Positions 11,642 through 21,677 of a DNA stretch of 64,000 nt are shown one piece after another; position 1 is the first letter of the stretch; every line of letters starts with the position of its first letter. The stretch spans positions 3,224,001 to 3,288,000 of the forward strand of contig NZ_CP049916.1 of NCBI RefSeq assembly GCF_011578285.1. The letters run 5' to 3'. A program made the position numbers and the translations under genes. The notes under the pieces were generated by a model, which saw only the letters and a list, made by a program, of their open reading frames with translations, was not told the DNA's origin and ran no database searches. Origin of the DNA: Acinetobacter lanii. Its GTDB lineage: Bacteria; Pseudomonadota; Gammaproteobacteria; Pseudomonadales; Moraxellaceae.

Positions 11642-12562
11642 ATGACAGCCCAATCCGTAATTTTACCGTTACCGTCTAATCATGCCCGTTTCATTGTGCT
11701 TCGTTTAAAAGATCTTTCGATTGATGGCTTAAAAGAACAATTAGCTGCGATGTTTACCACCCGTGATCGTTTGATTACCCAGCATCCTCAGTCTGAAATT
11801 AAAACAGCCGTCGCATTTGGCCCTGAACTTTGGGCAAAACTTTATGATCAAAGTCCTGAAGGCTTTAAACAGTTAGAGCCGATTCATGGTTCGTTTGAGA
11901 TGCCTGTGGTTTCTGCAGATGTGCTCATTCATATTGCCTCTGCACGTACAGATATTTGCTTTGCCTTAAGCCAATCTTTCTTTGAAGGTATTCAAGATCA
12001 AGTTGAGGTTTTGGATGAGCGTGTCTGTTTCCGCAACTTTGATGGACGTGATTTGACAGGTTTTATTGATGGGACAGAAAACCCACAATTTCCAGATGAC
12101 CGTGGCGAAACTGCATTGTTACCTGAGGAAACGGGTATTTTTGCCGATGGTTCTTTTGTATTTGCACAGCGTTATGCACATGACTTGGACAAATGGAAAA
12201 AACTGAAAGTCGATGCGCAAGAGCATGTCATGGGTCGCACCAAATTAGAAAGTATTGAACTTGATGATGATGTCAAACCTAACAATGCACATATTGCACG
12301 TACTGTCGTTGAAGATGATGAAGGTGAAGAGCTTGAAATCTTACGTCATTCACTGCCTTACGGTGATGGTCGCGGTGATCAAGGTTTATTCTTTATTGCC
12401 TACACCAAAGATTTAACACGTATAGATCAGATGTTAGTGCGTATGTTTGGTACAAGTGGTGATGGCATTCATGACCGTTTACTGCACTTTGTAACAGCGC
12501 TTGATGGTGCGTATTACTTTGCACCGAGTGAAGAGTTGTTGGAAGAAGTTTTGGAGGCATGA
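11642..12562 (+). CDS. DyP-type heme peroxidase (YfeX-like)
   Basis: Dye-decolorising peroxidase, 306 residues, subfamily B by length and motifs. The distal GFIDGTENP motif is at 140-148 with catalytic Asp143. The probable proximal heme ligand is His217 (NAHIAR) and the distal arginine Arg235 (ILRHSLPYGD). It lacks a signal peptide, so it is cytoplasmic like YfeX, and could act on peroxide or porphyrins. GAGGAG lies 11 bases before the ATG. A short inverted repeat TCTAG/CTAGA (11561-11576) lies upstream and might be a regulator site. Transcribed alone, ending in the terminator at 12569. Confidence 0.93.
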   Translation: MTAQSVILPLPSNHARFIVLRLKDLSIDGLKEQLAAMFTTRDRLITQHPQSEIKTAVAFGPELWAKLYDQSPEGFKQLEPIHGSFEMPVVSADVLIHIASARTDICFALSQSFFEGIQDQVEVLDERVCFRNFDGRDLTGFIDGTENPQFPDDRGETALLPEETGIFADGSFVFAQRYAHDLDKWKKLKVDAQEHVMGRTKLESIELDDDVKPNNAHIARTVVEDDEGEELEILRHSLPYGDGRGDQGLFFIAYTKDLTRIDQMLVRMFGTSGDGIHDRLLHFVTALDGAYYFAPSEELLEEVLEA

Positions 12563-12568
12563 GTGGAG

Positions 12569-12593
12569 AAAGCCGACGAGAGTCGGCTTTATT
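12569..12593. terminator. Terminator of the DyP gene
   Basis: AAAGCCGAC (12569-12577), loop GAGA, GTCGGCTTT (12582-12590), then ATT. The perfect 9-bp stem lies seven bases after the DyP stop. It can also serve the minus-strand lipoprotein gene ending at 12611. Confidence 0.82.
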
Positions 12594-12610
12594 AAGAATA
12601 CTATGAAGAA

Positions 12611-13108
12611 TTATGAACAACCTTCTTGGTGTTGTAATTTATCAAGTACACCATAAGTAACTTCAATTACTTTTTCATTGACCAAATAAAATTTAACACC
12701 ATAACTTTCATCAATATTATGTTGTAAATAATAAGTATCTTCATCATATTCACTATTGATCATTTTTAAGTGCTTTATCTTTAATTTTAGATCCGACGAA
12801 CTCATCCCCAAAAATGATGATTTCAAATATGTTGCTGTAGAAATTCTCTTATCAAAGACAAGATAATCAATATTTCCCGAAATATTTTCAGCATACATAC
12901 AATTATCAATAATTTCTGTGTTATCTACTTGCTTAATTTCACCTTTTTTGGAAAATTGATCAAAATTACTATCAATATTCATTTTAGAAAATTCAGATAA
13001 TATTATTTTATTTTCCTCATTATTATCATCACTCCTCGATTCAACTAATTCATTTGCATTACAAGCGGTTAAAATTAAAAAAAATGGCAAAAAAAATAAC
13101 TTATACAT
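12611..13108 (-). CDS. Putative lipoprotein, candidate T6SS immunity protein
   Basis: A 165-residue protein with a short signal peptide and lipobox LTAC, lipidated Cys16. The rest is acidic and Asn/Asp/Lys-rich with no domain I recognise. It is the last gene of the vgrG operon, three bases after the effector stop, and shares its AT-rich composition. A periplasm-facing lipoprotein downstream of a peptidoglycan-degrading T6SS effector is the usual place for an immunity protein, so I infer that role. The sequence alone does not prove it. Confidence 0.7.
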   Translation of the reverse strand: MYKLFFLPFFLILTACNANELVESRSDDNNEENKIILSEFSKMNIDSNFDQFSKKGEIKQVDNTEIIDNCMYAENISGNIDYLVFDKRISTATYLKSSFLGMSSSDLKLKIKHLKMINSEYDEDTYYLQHNIDESYGVKFYLVNEKVIEVTYGVLDKLQHQEGCS

Positions 13109-13111
13109 ATA

Positions 13112-15493
13112 TTAAATATCCTGTATGTTGGGCACACAATTCCCTATATGGAGATGATGATAATGATTGGGAGCATAGCTTGTTCCAGATATTTTCGGCT
13201 TTTTGGTGTATCCATCTTGTGTATAAAATGCTGTAAAACCAAATTTTTTTAACTCTTGTACTAATTTTATATTTCTTTGAATGTCATAATTGTCATTTTG
13301 TGTCCAAATTGCATTCGTTCTATGAGCATTGTCTTTACCTAAATACCTAAAATCACAAGCTTCACCATTTCTATGTGTCTTACTTGGCCGTTGAGAACTT
13401 CCATCTTTTAAACTAGCACCTGAACTAGGATATTCTTCATAACCTAAATTCATAAAAGTACCCAAGATCGCAGCTATTGATATTCCATTTAGATAAAATC
13501 TTATATTTCCACCAGTTATAATCCACTTATACCCTAAGTTTCCTTTTTTATATAAACCATGTTTGGTAAAATCAATTAAATAACAATTTCCAGAAATAAT
13601 TTCATTACCGGATTTACGTAATGGGGCTTTTATAAATTTCGATTTCCCTAAATTATGTGCTGTCCCATTAGCTTCATAATATATAAACTCAGCAAAGCCT
13701 GTAGCTGTTTTGTTCTCTCTCTTAATCTTGCCATCATGATAAATATGATAGCGCGTTGTATCACTTGTAGCTGGAGACTGATTACTAATTGTAGTTAAAG
13801 GCTTACCACCGTTTTCTGTATGTGTATCTTGTTGTATTGCTTTTGGAGGTTCTTGCTTAACTTCTGAAGCTTTAGCAGGAGTTGAAGACCCTGAATTAGT
13901 ACTAGATGTTGGTGAAACAGCTTGTTGTTTATTTTCCAAAGCTTTCGATTGTTTAACAAATCCCTCATTAACTCTAAAAATTCTATATGGACTATTATTT
14001 ATTACTCTCGCCTTAGTCAGAGATTTTGATCCTATACCAACACCGTATACAAACCCAACTAACATTTTTAAATTTATTTCACCTAATGCATTAGTTTTTT
14101 TAGGAATCTCCCGTGCTCTATAAAATAATGTTATTGGTAAATTTGGTACCAATTTATTATCTTTTTTCACAATTATCTTGAAACTTTGAACTGGTAATTT
14201 AATTTTAACTGTCTGATTAGATAAAGCTTTTTCGACTTTAAAATTATGTATTCTTTGATTTCCAACTTCACCTGAGACTGAAACTTCTATGTCTTGTCCA
14301 ACTTCAGCATTAATTCCTACCTTGATACCTTGACCATTTGCTGTATGTTTTTTGATATTTCCTTTATAGGTAAGAAAGAAATTCATATTGGAGATTGGTT
14401 TCCCTGTATCACCCTCTACAATTTGGATATTGAAACTAATATCTTTTGTATTCTCAGCAGCTCCATCTTGTTTAGCCTGAGGTTGATTCTGCTCATTTCT
14501 TCTTTCTTGAGGAGTTTTATCTGGTTGAGGTTTAGGCTGAGGAGTACTATTTTGCTCTAAGGTTGCTGGAAATTTTGAAACTTCAAAATCCTTTAAAATT
14601 GCACGTTGTTTTTGGTCAGCTCTCTGAATAATAGGATTTGACTCTTTGCCATCAGCCACAATTTTAATTTCAGTTGATGGATGTCTAACAATGACAGGAA
14701 GATATCCATTTTCATCGCTTTTTATTTTAACTTTCGTCTCCCCAGAAAAAGTTTTTCCTGAGTATTTTGAAACAATTATAACTTCCTTGTTTACTAAGGC
14801 TTCTTCATTTTTTCCTTTCAAGTTTATATATATTTTTCGATCACAACATTGTTCTAAATCGAAACCACCAAAGTCTTGGATATATTTTTTTATATGTGTT
14901 CCATTACCATCTGTTTGTTTTTGACCAGAAAAATTTGAAACGCCTAAAAATGCTCCTAAACCTCCAATGCCTACCAAATGCATTCCAGCAATTGCTCCTG
15001 ACTCATTGATCTCAACGCCTTGAATCGTCCTACCAAAATGCTCATTTAAATTATTATTTCTTATTTGCTTACATAAATAATTGATCCATTCTTTAATAAT
15101 TTCATACTGGCTGTGAGGATTATTCAAAAAATCAGACTTAGAATTTATATTTCTTTTACCTGACCACTTACCTGACCAATTATTCGAGTCAAATTGACTC
15201 TTCCAACTATTATGCAGAGCAGACCCTCTCTTTGCACTTTTAATATCATTATAAGAAATTCCTTTATCTCCTAAATAATATCCTAATTCATAAAGCGCTG
15301 CCTCTCCCCATTGGAATAAACCCAAATATCCAGGTCCATTAACTGTCTTTGCACTTCTAGCATTTAATGGATGACTGAGTGATAAAGACAAGTCGGAGGA
15401 GGATTCTTTAAAGCTCACTGCCTGAATAAAACCTTCCAAATTGGTTTCAAAAGATCTTGTAGTACTATCTTTAAATGTTATTATTTTTTTCAT
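13112..15493 (-). CDS. T6SS effector, two-domain peptidoglycan hydrolase
   Basis: A 793-residue protein with no signal peptide. The N-terminal part resembles a lysozyme/lytic transglycosylase fold: Glu30 in FKESSSD is followed by GYLGLFQWGEAALYELGYY, the ES...GLFQ pattern of SLT enzymes. The middle holds beta-rich, Ig- or transthyretin-like segments and a Q/P-rich linker (about 318-345). The C-terminal part carries HRNGEACD (707-714) and HYHHLHIG (777-784), the HxxGxxxD and HxH zinc ligands of LAS-type murein endopeptidases (M15/M74). It lies in the vgrG operon between two exported small proteins. A bifunctional wall-targeting T6SS effector (Tse4) is known in A. baumannii, and this may be related. 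The effector call is inference from domains and context. Confidence 0.82.
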   Translation of the reverse strand: MKKIITFKDSTTRSFETNLEGFIQAVSFKESSSDLSLSLSHPLNARSAKTVNGPGYLGLFQWGEAALYELGYYLGDKGISYNDIKSAKRGSALHNSWKSQFDSNNWSGKWSGKRNINSKSDFLNNPHSQYEIIKEWINYLCKQIRNNNLNEHFGRTIQGVEINESGAIAGMHLVGIGGLGAFLGVSNFSGQKQTDGNGTHIKKYIQDFGGFDLEQCCDRKIYINLKGKNEEALVNKEVIIVSKYSGKTFSGETKVKIKSDENGYLPVIVRHPSTEIKIVADGKESNPIIQRADQKQRAILKDFEVSKFPATLEQNSTPQPKPQPDKTPQERRNEQNQPQAKQDGAAENTKDISFNIQIVEGDTGKPISNMNFFLTYKGNIKKHTANGQGIKVGINAEVGQDIEVSVSGEVGNQRIHNFKVEKALSNQTVKIKLPVQSFKIIVKKDNKLVPNLPITLFYRAREIPKKTNALGEINLKMLVGFVYGVGIGSKSLTKARVINNSPYRIFRVNEGFVKQSKALENKQQAVSPTSSTNSGSSTPAKASEVKQEPPKAIQQDTHTENGGKPLTTISNQSPATSDTTRYHIYHDGKIKRENKTATGFAEFIYYEANGTAHNLGKSKFIKAPLRKSGNEIISGNCYLIDFTKHGLYKKGNLGYKWIITGGNIRFYLNGISIAAILGTFMNLGYEEYPSSGASLKDGSSQRPSKTHRNGEACDFRYLGKDNAHRTNAIWTQNDNYDIQRNIKLVQELKKFGFTAFYTQDGYTKKPKISGTSYAPNHYHHLHIGNCVPNIQDI

Positions 15494-15498
15494 TGTTA

Positions 15499-16011
15499 TT
15501 ATTCTTTATACCAATCATTTGCTTTATATTTTTGCATACTTACAGATGTATTATTTTTTAAATAACTATTGAGTATAAATTTCAAATTTGTGTCCGCCCC
15601 CTCTTGAGCACAACTCACCTCCACTGATTGATCTTTACTATTCACTTTTCTAAAATATGCAAAAGCATTTTTATCATCGTAAATTAGCCAAATATTGTGC
15701 CCATATTCTTTGTACTCTGAATTGTAAATATTAAACTGTTTTTTATTGTATGATACTTTTTGACACTGCCCTGTTGACATCCATTGCGTATTAGTTGTTT
15801 TAAGATTTAAATTATTTACTACTTTGAAGCGATTCAAACTATTTTTATTTTTACCAAAATCCCAGATATGATCACATTCTACTTCTTCTAATACCGTGAT
15901 CTTTTTTATTGGTTGATTCCAATAATTCATACACTCTTTCGAACTTTCAGCATATAGTGTTGAGCTACTTAAGCACACGAACATAGTCATTATTTTTTTT
16001 AGTTTTTTCAT
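15499..16011 (-). CDS. Exported hypothetical protein, candidate T6SS immunity protein
   Basis: A 170-residue protein with a Sec signal peptide (MKKLKKIMTMFVCLSSSTLYA, cleavage before ESS). The mature part has four cysteines (KECMNYW, VECDHIW, GQCQKVS and SCAQEG) that could form disulfides in the periplasm. I recognise no family. It lies between vgrG (9-base gap) and the effector gene (5-base gap), so all are probably co-transcribed. An immunity role against one catalytic domain of the effector is the simplest guess. Confidence 0.68.
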   Translation of the reverse strand: MKKLKKIMTMFVCLSSSTLYAESSKECMNYWNQPIKKITVLEEVECDHIWDFGKNKNSLNRFKVVNNLNLKTTNTQWMSTGQCQKVSYNKKQFNIYNSEYKEYGHNIWLIYDDKNAFAYFRKVNSKDQSVEVSCAQEGADTNLKFILNSYLKNNTSVSMQKYKANDWYKE

Positions 16012-16020
16012 AAATCTACC

Positions 16021-19000
16021 TTAAAGTCCAAAACTGTTGAAATCAGCTTCTAAATCACTTTCATCGTTAAATTCTTCATCATGATGGTCATGATCATCTT
16101 CATCATGCCCTCCACAACATGCTTCATCTGAACTATCACTTTTATCTTGAGTAAATTCTTCCTCAATTAGAAGCAACTTATCTGATTCATCCTCAGATTT
16201 ACCCAATAGTACAATCTCGACACTATCTGGGTTGTCACTAAAGACCCTCTCTGTACGAGCATTTTCATCAAGAAAACCTATATATTCTGTATTCTTATCT
16301 TTGTTTATAACTTTATATTTAAAACCACTTTTCAGAAGTTCTGATGAAATTAAATCTTTAAAATCAAACCTTCGGCTAAATATTCCACTCTCAGGGATCT
16401 TCGGTAATTGAGCATTTACAGTTGCCCCACCCGTAAACACATGCTGCCCCGCCTTACTTTCAAACTTCCCACCCGTCGTACTAAATACACCACTGCCATT
16501 AATCTTGAGTTGAGAACCGCCTGCAGTGAGCACAATTTCTTTTGGACTAGTGATCTCAATTTTGTCTTCAGTTGAAATAAGCTTAATCACCTTCCGCGCA
16601 ATCGCTTCAATTGCATCATCTTGCGCTTGTAATTCAACTTTGCCTTTTGCGGCAAAAGCTCTCAGCCCCTTTTGCGCTGCAAATAAGCTAATTTTATCTT
16701 GTGCATGTCCCACGATATTTTTCTGCGCACTTAAATTAATCGAACCCTGTGCACTTTCGGCAATATCTTGAGAGGCTTGTAAAATAATGTCTTCAGGTGT
16801 GGTCAATGCAATACCATTCGGAGAAGCCAATAACATTAAAGCTTGTCTAAACAGCTTCCCTTGTTCTTGCTTTTTCTGATCGGAGCTACTTTGTAAACCC
16901 TGTGTGTACCCTTCCATAAAACCTTGTAAAGAACTCAGCGCTTTCGATGGCGTAATTTTAGAAAGCCCTTGATCTCCACCAAAACCTGTACATGAAATCA
17001 GTAAGTCATCGGTAATATCGACACTCGAAATGGCTTTCCCAACCTCCTGAATGGCTTTAAGCGGATTGTCTTGGATGCCATTTTTGATACTTTCAAATTT
17101 GCCTTTCAGGACATCCGTGCCATGCTCCTGAATATTTTCAATAAACTCTTTAAGGTTCTCGACTGATTCTTTGGCATCACTAAAAAATGCATTGAACTCA
17201 TCAACAATCCCTTTGGCTTTACCGCCAAATGAACCAATATCTTCGATAAATCCACCACAGTCTTTAAGTGCATTGAGTGGATCATTGGCCAAACCTTGTT
17301 TAAACAGATTCACCGTATACTGTAGGGCTTGAGCCGTATTTTTGATTTCTAAGGATTGGATAAATTTAGGCAACCGACTAATGACATTCAAGGCATCTGT
17401 TTGTTGTTTTACGGCCAATTGACTGAGCATTTTCATACTTTGTTCGCCCTGACTCAGAAGTGATTGAGCTTGTGCCGCTTCTAAATGATCTGCTAATGCA
17501 TTTTCCTGTGCATAGGTTGAAATGAGCATACCCTTGCCTGCACGAACAGCGCCATAGGCATCGGTACGCAGTTCAAAGCCTTCACCACGACCATTACTGA
17601 TTTCTTTATCTTTGGGATGACTTAAGTTACCCAGATTCAATTGCGTTGCTGCATGACTACTCTGTAATTGCGCACTGATTTGTCCGGTGGTGTCATCAAA
17701 ACGGAGTTGATTAAATCCACCTCCCCCTACCTCTTGTGAGCGAATTCCACTGAGCTTTTTGGTATCTGGCAACTGACCTTTGACATCAAACATGGTTTGA
17801 TGGCGTTCTGCCTCATGCAAACGCCCTATCACAAAAGGTCGATCCACATTGCCATCAAAGAAGTCAATCACCACGATTTCACCAATCCGTGGATGAAAGC
17901 GTGAACCATAGCCCTCACCTGCCCACGAAGTCAGTACATCCACCCAAGCCGAGTCCGTGTCATTGTCATTGGCACCTGCACCCCCATCATGTCCATGGTC
18001 ATCGTTACGGGTAAACACAAAACGAACTTTAATTCGTCCCCATGGGTCGACATAAATGGTTTCACCTTCAGGACCGACCACTTTGGCGCGTTGCGGATAA
18101 GCCATCGGGCGATGCTTTAAAGGATCATATTCAGGCACCACCGCAACGCTACGGCGAATTAGAGTCAGTTCATTGGCTTGACGCTCATCATTTAAATGTG
18201 ACCAACGACTTAAATCTAAAAGTGCAGCAACCTGATTGTTAAGATCTTTGGGTAAATTATTTTGACTATAAAAATGCTTGGCTAAAACCAAGAACTCGCG
18301 ATCTGATCCACTGTGCTGATCGATTTCAGGGTGTCCAGTAAATTCAAACCAATACCCGACATGCGCATCCCGTACGCTACTGATTGCGGTGAAGTACTTG
18401 GATTGTAAATCTTGAAACTGACTTAATTGACTATTGAGCCTGGAAAGCTGTTGACTCCCCGATGCTGTGGTTTGGTCTTCGCCATTTAAGTCACTGATCC
18501 ACGCCGGACTGATGGTCCATGCTTGCTCTAAGCTCAAGGTTTCATTGTCGTGTTGTTCACTATGCAGATGCGAACTTAGGCTCGAATCACCTTGATCTTG
18601 TGCCAAAGTATCGGACTGCCAACGTTGCACTTGGATCGCACAAGATTGTAAAGAGCGCTGTGCAATAAAACTGGAAATCGTATCGAATCGTTCTGTTGCA
18701 TTACTTCGATGAAATCGTACTGAACGACGCTCAAGCGCTTCGAATTGACTGTTATGATCGATTAGACGCAGTGTTTGCGCCTGAATTTCAGTGGCTGATA
18801 CTGCAACGCTATGCGCTTTTTCATCGACGAGCCAATTCAAGCCTTCACTGCGCCACAATCGGGTCAGAAACTCATAATCGGTTTCGTTGGCTTGCATCAC
18901 AAAAGGACGCACATCATAGTTATTTTGCAGGTCTTTTAAGGACAGGCTTAAACTTGCACTAAACAACGGACTCTTGCTTTGCCATTCTTTAAACAGGATT

Positions 19001-19404
19001 TCCGTAATATCAAGAACGCTTTTATTCATAAACACGCGACTGTTACGGCGTTTATGCCAAAGCGATGTTGCATCTTCTAAAGTGAGTTTATACAGGGTCA
19101 GTGCGCCGTCACTTTGACCTTGGCTTGCACCTGTAATAATACCTGTGATCCGATCGAGCTTACCCATATCAGTCACTTGATCCACCGCCACTTGGCAACC
19201 AATAAATTGCTTGAGTTGTAAATGCGCATGGGTCGAAAGACACAAGATTTCAGCTTTCAAGCCTTGATTGATCTGATGCCGACCTTGTATGCGCTGAATA
19301 AAGACTTGGCTATTGAGTCCAGTATTTGAAAACTGAATATGTAACGCTCGTTTTTGTAAGCTTAGCCCTAAATTTTCTATCAAGGCATTTATATTATTGA
19401 GCAT
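16021..19404 (-). CDS. vgrG: Type VI secretion spike protein VgrG
   Basis: VgrG tip protein, 1127 residues. The N-terminal gp27-like region (about 1-430) is followed by the gp5 OB domain (AKVVGPEGETIYVDPWGRIK, then GEIVVIDFFDGNVDRPFVIG; about 435-535) and the GGGGFNQLRFDD beta-helix entry. About 215 helical residues (635-850) interrupt the usual run into the DUF2345 beta-helix (about 851-1010). The C-terminal 100 residues form an extra domain ending in an acidic His/Asp tail (HDEDDHDHHDEE). It heads a four-gene operon carrying its likely cargo effector. No other T6SS structural gene is in the window, so this is an orphan vgrG island. Confidence 0.93.
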   Translation of the reverse strand: MLNNINALIENLGLSLQKRALHIQFSNTGLNSQVFIQRIQGRHQINQGLKAEILCLSTHAHLQLKQFIGCQVAVDQVTDMGKLDRITGIITGASQGQSDGALTLYKLTLEDATSLWHKRRNSRVFMNKSVLDITEILFKEWQSKSPLFSASLSLSLKDLQNNYDVRPFVMQANETDYEFLTRLWRSEGLNWLVDEKAHSVAVSATEIQAQTLRLIDHNSQFEALERRSVRFHRSNATERFDTISSFIAQRSLQSCAIQVQRWQSDTLAQDQGDSSLSSHLHSEQHDNETLSLEQAWTISPAWISDLNGEDQTTASGSQQLSRLNSQLSQFQDLQSKYFTAISSVRDAHVGYWFEFTGHPEIDQHSGSDREFLVLAKHFYSQNNLPKDLNNQVAALLDLSRWSHLNDERQANELTLIRRSVAVVPEYDPLKHRPMAYPQRAKVVGPEGETIYVDPWGRIKVRFVFTRNDDHGHDGGAGANDNDTDSAWVDVLTSWAGEGYGSRFHPRIGEIVVIDFFDGNVDRPFVIGRLHEAERHQTMFDVKGQLPDTKKLSGIRSQEVGGGGFNQLRFDDTTGQISAQLQSSHAATQLNLGNLSHPKDKEISNGRGEGFELRTDAYGAVRAGKGMLISTYAQENALADHLEAAQAQSLLSQGEQSMKMLSQLAVKQQTDALNVISRLPKFIQSLEIKNTAQALQYTVNLFKQGLANDPLNALKDCGGFIEDIGSFGGKAKGIVDEFNAFFSDAKESVENLKEFIENIQEHGTDVLKGKFESIKNGIQDNPLKAIQEVGKAISSVDITDDLLISCTGFGGDQGLSKITPSKALSSLQGFMEGYTQGLQSSSDQKKQEQGKLFRQALMLLASPNGIALTTPEDIILQASQDIAESAQGSINLSAQKNIVGHAQDKISLFAAQKGLRAFAAKGKVELQAQDDAIEAIARKVIKLISTEDKIEITSPKEIVLTAGGSQLKINGSGVFSTTGGKFESKAGQHVFTGGATVNAQLPKIPESGIFSRRFDFKDLISSELLKSGFKYKVINKDKNTEYIGFLDENARTERVFSDNPDSVEIVLLGKSEDESDKLLLIEEEFTQDKSDSSDEACCGGHDEDDHDHHDEEFNDESDLEADFNSFGL

Positions 19405-19494
19405 GAAGATTTAATCGTTTTGATTATTTTCAGCCGATTTTAAAACTCAAATTTAAAAAGCTTCATTGCAATTTTGTTAATTTTTTTTAAACAA

Positions 19495-19527
19495 TAAAAA
19501 AGGAAGTTTGCTTAGAAACCTCCTTTT
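19495..19527 (-). terminator. Terminator of maeA
   Basis: On the minus strand GGAGGTTT-CTAAGC-AAACTTCC forms an imperfect stem flanked by runs of A and T, ending TTTTTTATT. It lies about 35 bases after the maeA stop. Confidence 0.75.
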
Positions 19528-19562
19528 TCATGTTAACAATGACAATAAAAATTGAACTGGAT

Positions 19563-21263
19563 TTAGAATGGAATCCGCTTGTAACGACGATACTCAGGTT
19601 TCCAGAAATTATCTTCAATACTCTTTAAAATCAAATCATCACTTAGCGCAACGGCGACCCCATCAGCAATGGCCGCTTGGGCAACTTTAAAGGCAATAAT
19701 CTTCGATACTTTTTGCAATTCATTCAAATCTGGTAATAAATCTGCTTCGGGATTGATCAGTTTCGGTGAGCAGTCTGCTAATGCCATACTCGACGCCATC
19801 AGCATATTGTCGGTGACTCGTTTGGCTTGTACTGCAATCACGCCGAGTCCAATGCCTGGAAAAATATAAGAGTTATTACACTGGGAAATATTGTGAAGTT
19901 TCCCTTGATAATTGACCGGAAGAAATGGACTTCCTGTCGCAATCAGTGCTCGACCTTCAGTCCATTCAATAATATCGGCAGGCACCGCTTCTACCCGTGA
20001 AGTTGGATTGGAGAGCGGTAACACAATCGGACGCTCACAATGTGCAGCCATGGTCCGAATGACTTCTTCAGTGAACAGTCCCGGCTGACCTGAAACCCCG
20101 ATCAATACCGTCGGTTTGGCATGCTTCACCACATCAAGCAGTGAGATCATGCCTTCTGCATCGGCCCAGCTCGATACCGCTTCAACTTTTTGAACCAGTT
20201 TGCTTTGGAAGTCGATTAAATTCGGTTGATTGTCGGTCAACAATCCAAAACGATCGACCATAAAGATACGAGCACGTGCTTCTGCATCCGTTAAACCTTC
20301 CGCCACCATTTGCGCCACGATTTGTTCTGCAATCCCGCAACCTGCAGAACCTGCGCCAAGGAATGTCACCACCTGATCTTTGAGTTGTTTGCCTGCGGCA
20401 CGACTGGCTGCAATCAAGCTGCCGACCGATACTGCGGCTGTCCCTTGAATGTCATCATTAAAACAGCAGTATTGATCACGATATTTTTCGAGCAAAGGCA
20501 TCGCATTTTTCTGGGCAAAGTCTTCAAACTGAATCAAGGCTTTGGGCCAACGACGTTTAATACCTGTGAGTACCGCATCGACAAAGTTGTAATACTCTTC
20601 ACCACTGATCCGAGGCTGATTCCAACCGAGATAAATCGGATCGCTGAGAAGCTGTGGATTATTGGTACCCACATCAATCGTGATCGGTAAAGTGTAGGCC
20701 GGACTGATTCCGCCACATGCGGTGTATAAGGATAATTTTCCAATTGGAATCCCCATCCCGCCAATGCCTTGGTCGCCTAAGCCGAGAATTCGTTCACCAT
20801 CGGTGATCACAATCACTTTGACGTTGTTCTTATTGACGTTTTGTAAAATGTCATCGATATATTCACGGTCTGGGTAGGAAATAAAAATCCCGCGATGACG
20901 GCGGTAAATATCCGAGAAACGCTGACAGGCCTCACCCACGGTTGGGGTATAAATAATCGGCATCATTTCCGACAAGTGATTTTCAATCAGGTGATAAAAC
21001 AGGGTTTCATTGGTATCTTGGATATTTCGTAAATAAATATGCTTGTTGATGTCTTCATTGAAAGACACATACTGCTGATACGAGCGCTGATGTTGTTCTT
21101 CAATGGTTTCGATCACATGCGGAAGTAAACCGTGTAAATTAAAATTCGAACGTTCTTCTTCCGTGAAGGCCGATCCTTTATTGAGTAGCGGGAGTTCGAG
21201 CAAGGTAAAGCCCGCATAAGGGGTATAAAGAGGATGTTTTACTTTTAAATTGCTATCGGTCAT
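19563..21263 (-). CDS. maeA: NAD-dependent malic enzyme
   Basis: Oxidative decarboxylation of malate to pyruvate with NAD, cytoplasmic. From the ATG complementary to 21261-21263 it is 566 residues, close to E. coli MaeA; an upstream TTG would add 11 residues but is a poor start. Catalytic features are IYTPTVG (Tyr105), GKLSLY (Lys176), the metal ligands in FEDFA (Glu247, Asp248), NDDIQGTA (Asp270) and the NAD-binding GAGSAG at 303-308. It stands alone between terminators. A long leader with a hairpin and a shared 13-bp element lies upstream. Confidence 0.95.
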   Translation of the reverse strand: MTDSNLKVKHPLYTPYAGFTLLELPLLNKGSAFTEEERSNFNLHGLLPHVIETIEEQHQRSYQQYVSFNEDINKHIYLRNIQDTNETLFYHLIENHLSEMMPIIYTPTVGEACQRFSDIYRRHRGIFISYPDREYIDDILQNVNKNNVKVIVITDGERILGLGDQGIGGMGIPIGKLSLYTACGGISPAYTLPITIDVGTNNPQLLSDPIYLGWNQPRISGEEYYNFVDAVLTGIKRRWPKALIQFEDFAQKNAMPLLEKYRDQYCCFNDDIQGTAAVSVGSLIAASRAAGKQLKDQVVTFLGAGSAGCGIAEQIVAQMVAEGLTDAEARARIFMVDRFGLLTDNQPNLIDFQSKLVQKVEAVSSWADAEGMISLLDVVKHAKPTVLIGVSGQPGLFTEEVIRTMAAHCERPIVLPLSNPTSRVEAVPADIIEWTEGRALIATGSPFLPVNYQGKLHNISQCNNSYIFPGIGLGVIAVQAKRVTDNMLMASSMALADCSPKLINPEADLLPDLNELQKVSKIIAFKVAQAAIADGVAVALSDDLILKSIEDNFWKPEYRRYKRIPF

Positions 21264-21677
21264 TTGCTGTCTCTGGTCTTTGGCGTATCTCGCCAAGTTC
21301 TACTTCAGTTACATATTCACTTTTAAGGTCTAGCCTAGCTTAAGCCCATTTTCAGCTAAATGGGCATTTAGTAAATTGATATTCATATGGCTCATATTTT
21401 AAGAATTGATAGATGAGCGTTTTTGAAGTTCATTTGAGTAATGCCTATCCTAGCCTGAAATACTTCACATGATCACTCAAGGTATTTAAATGAATGCGAT
21501 GGCACAAATCTAATGACATCATTTTGTGATTTTTTGCTACCTCAACTAGCCAGTGCCTGCTTTTTTTGAGATATTGCTTTGATCTTGCGATTTGAAATTC
21601 AATCTGTTTTGCATTGAACGGCTGTTCAAATCTGGCTACGTTTAAACCAACTATAAATAATATTTAGAATAGATCTT
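21264..21677. other. 414-base intergenic region between maeA and lipoprotein gene
   Basis: Divergent promoter region. It holds a perfect 8-bp hairpin GCCCATTT/AAATGGGC with loop TCAGCT (21344-21365), in the probable maeA leader and without a T-tract on that strand. It also holds the 13-bp element ATCCTAGCCTGAA at 21447-21459. I see no convincing ORF or RNA gene. Confidence 0.6.
21447..21459 (-). promoter_or_regulatory. Shared 13-bp element, maeA copy
   Basis: TTCAGGCTAGGAT on the minus strand, 184 bases upstream of the maeA start. The identical 13-mer occurs 180 bases upstream of the pirin gene (27456-27468), and an 11/13 match lies upstream of the OsmC-like gene (26288-26300). It may be a regulator site or a promoter part. 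Confidence 0.35.

Noticed and set aside
12611..19404. Prophage tail region
   Set aside because: VgrG-like spike plus effector and immunity genes, but no capsid, tape measure, integrase or lysis cassette; fits a T6SS island.
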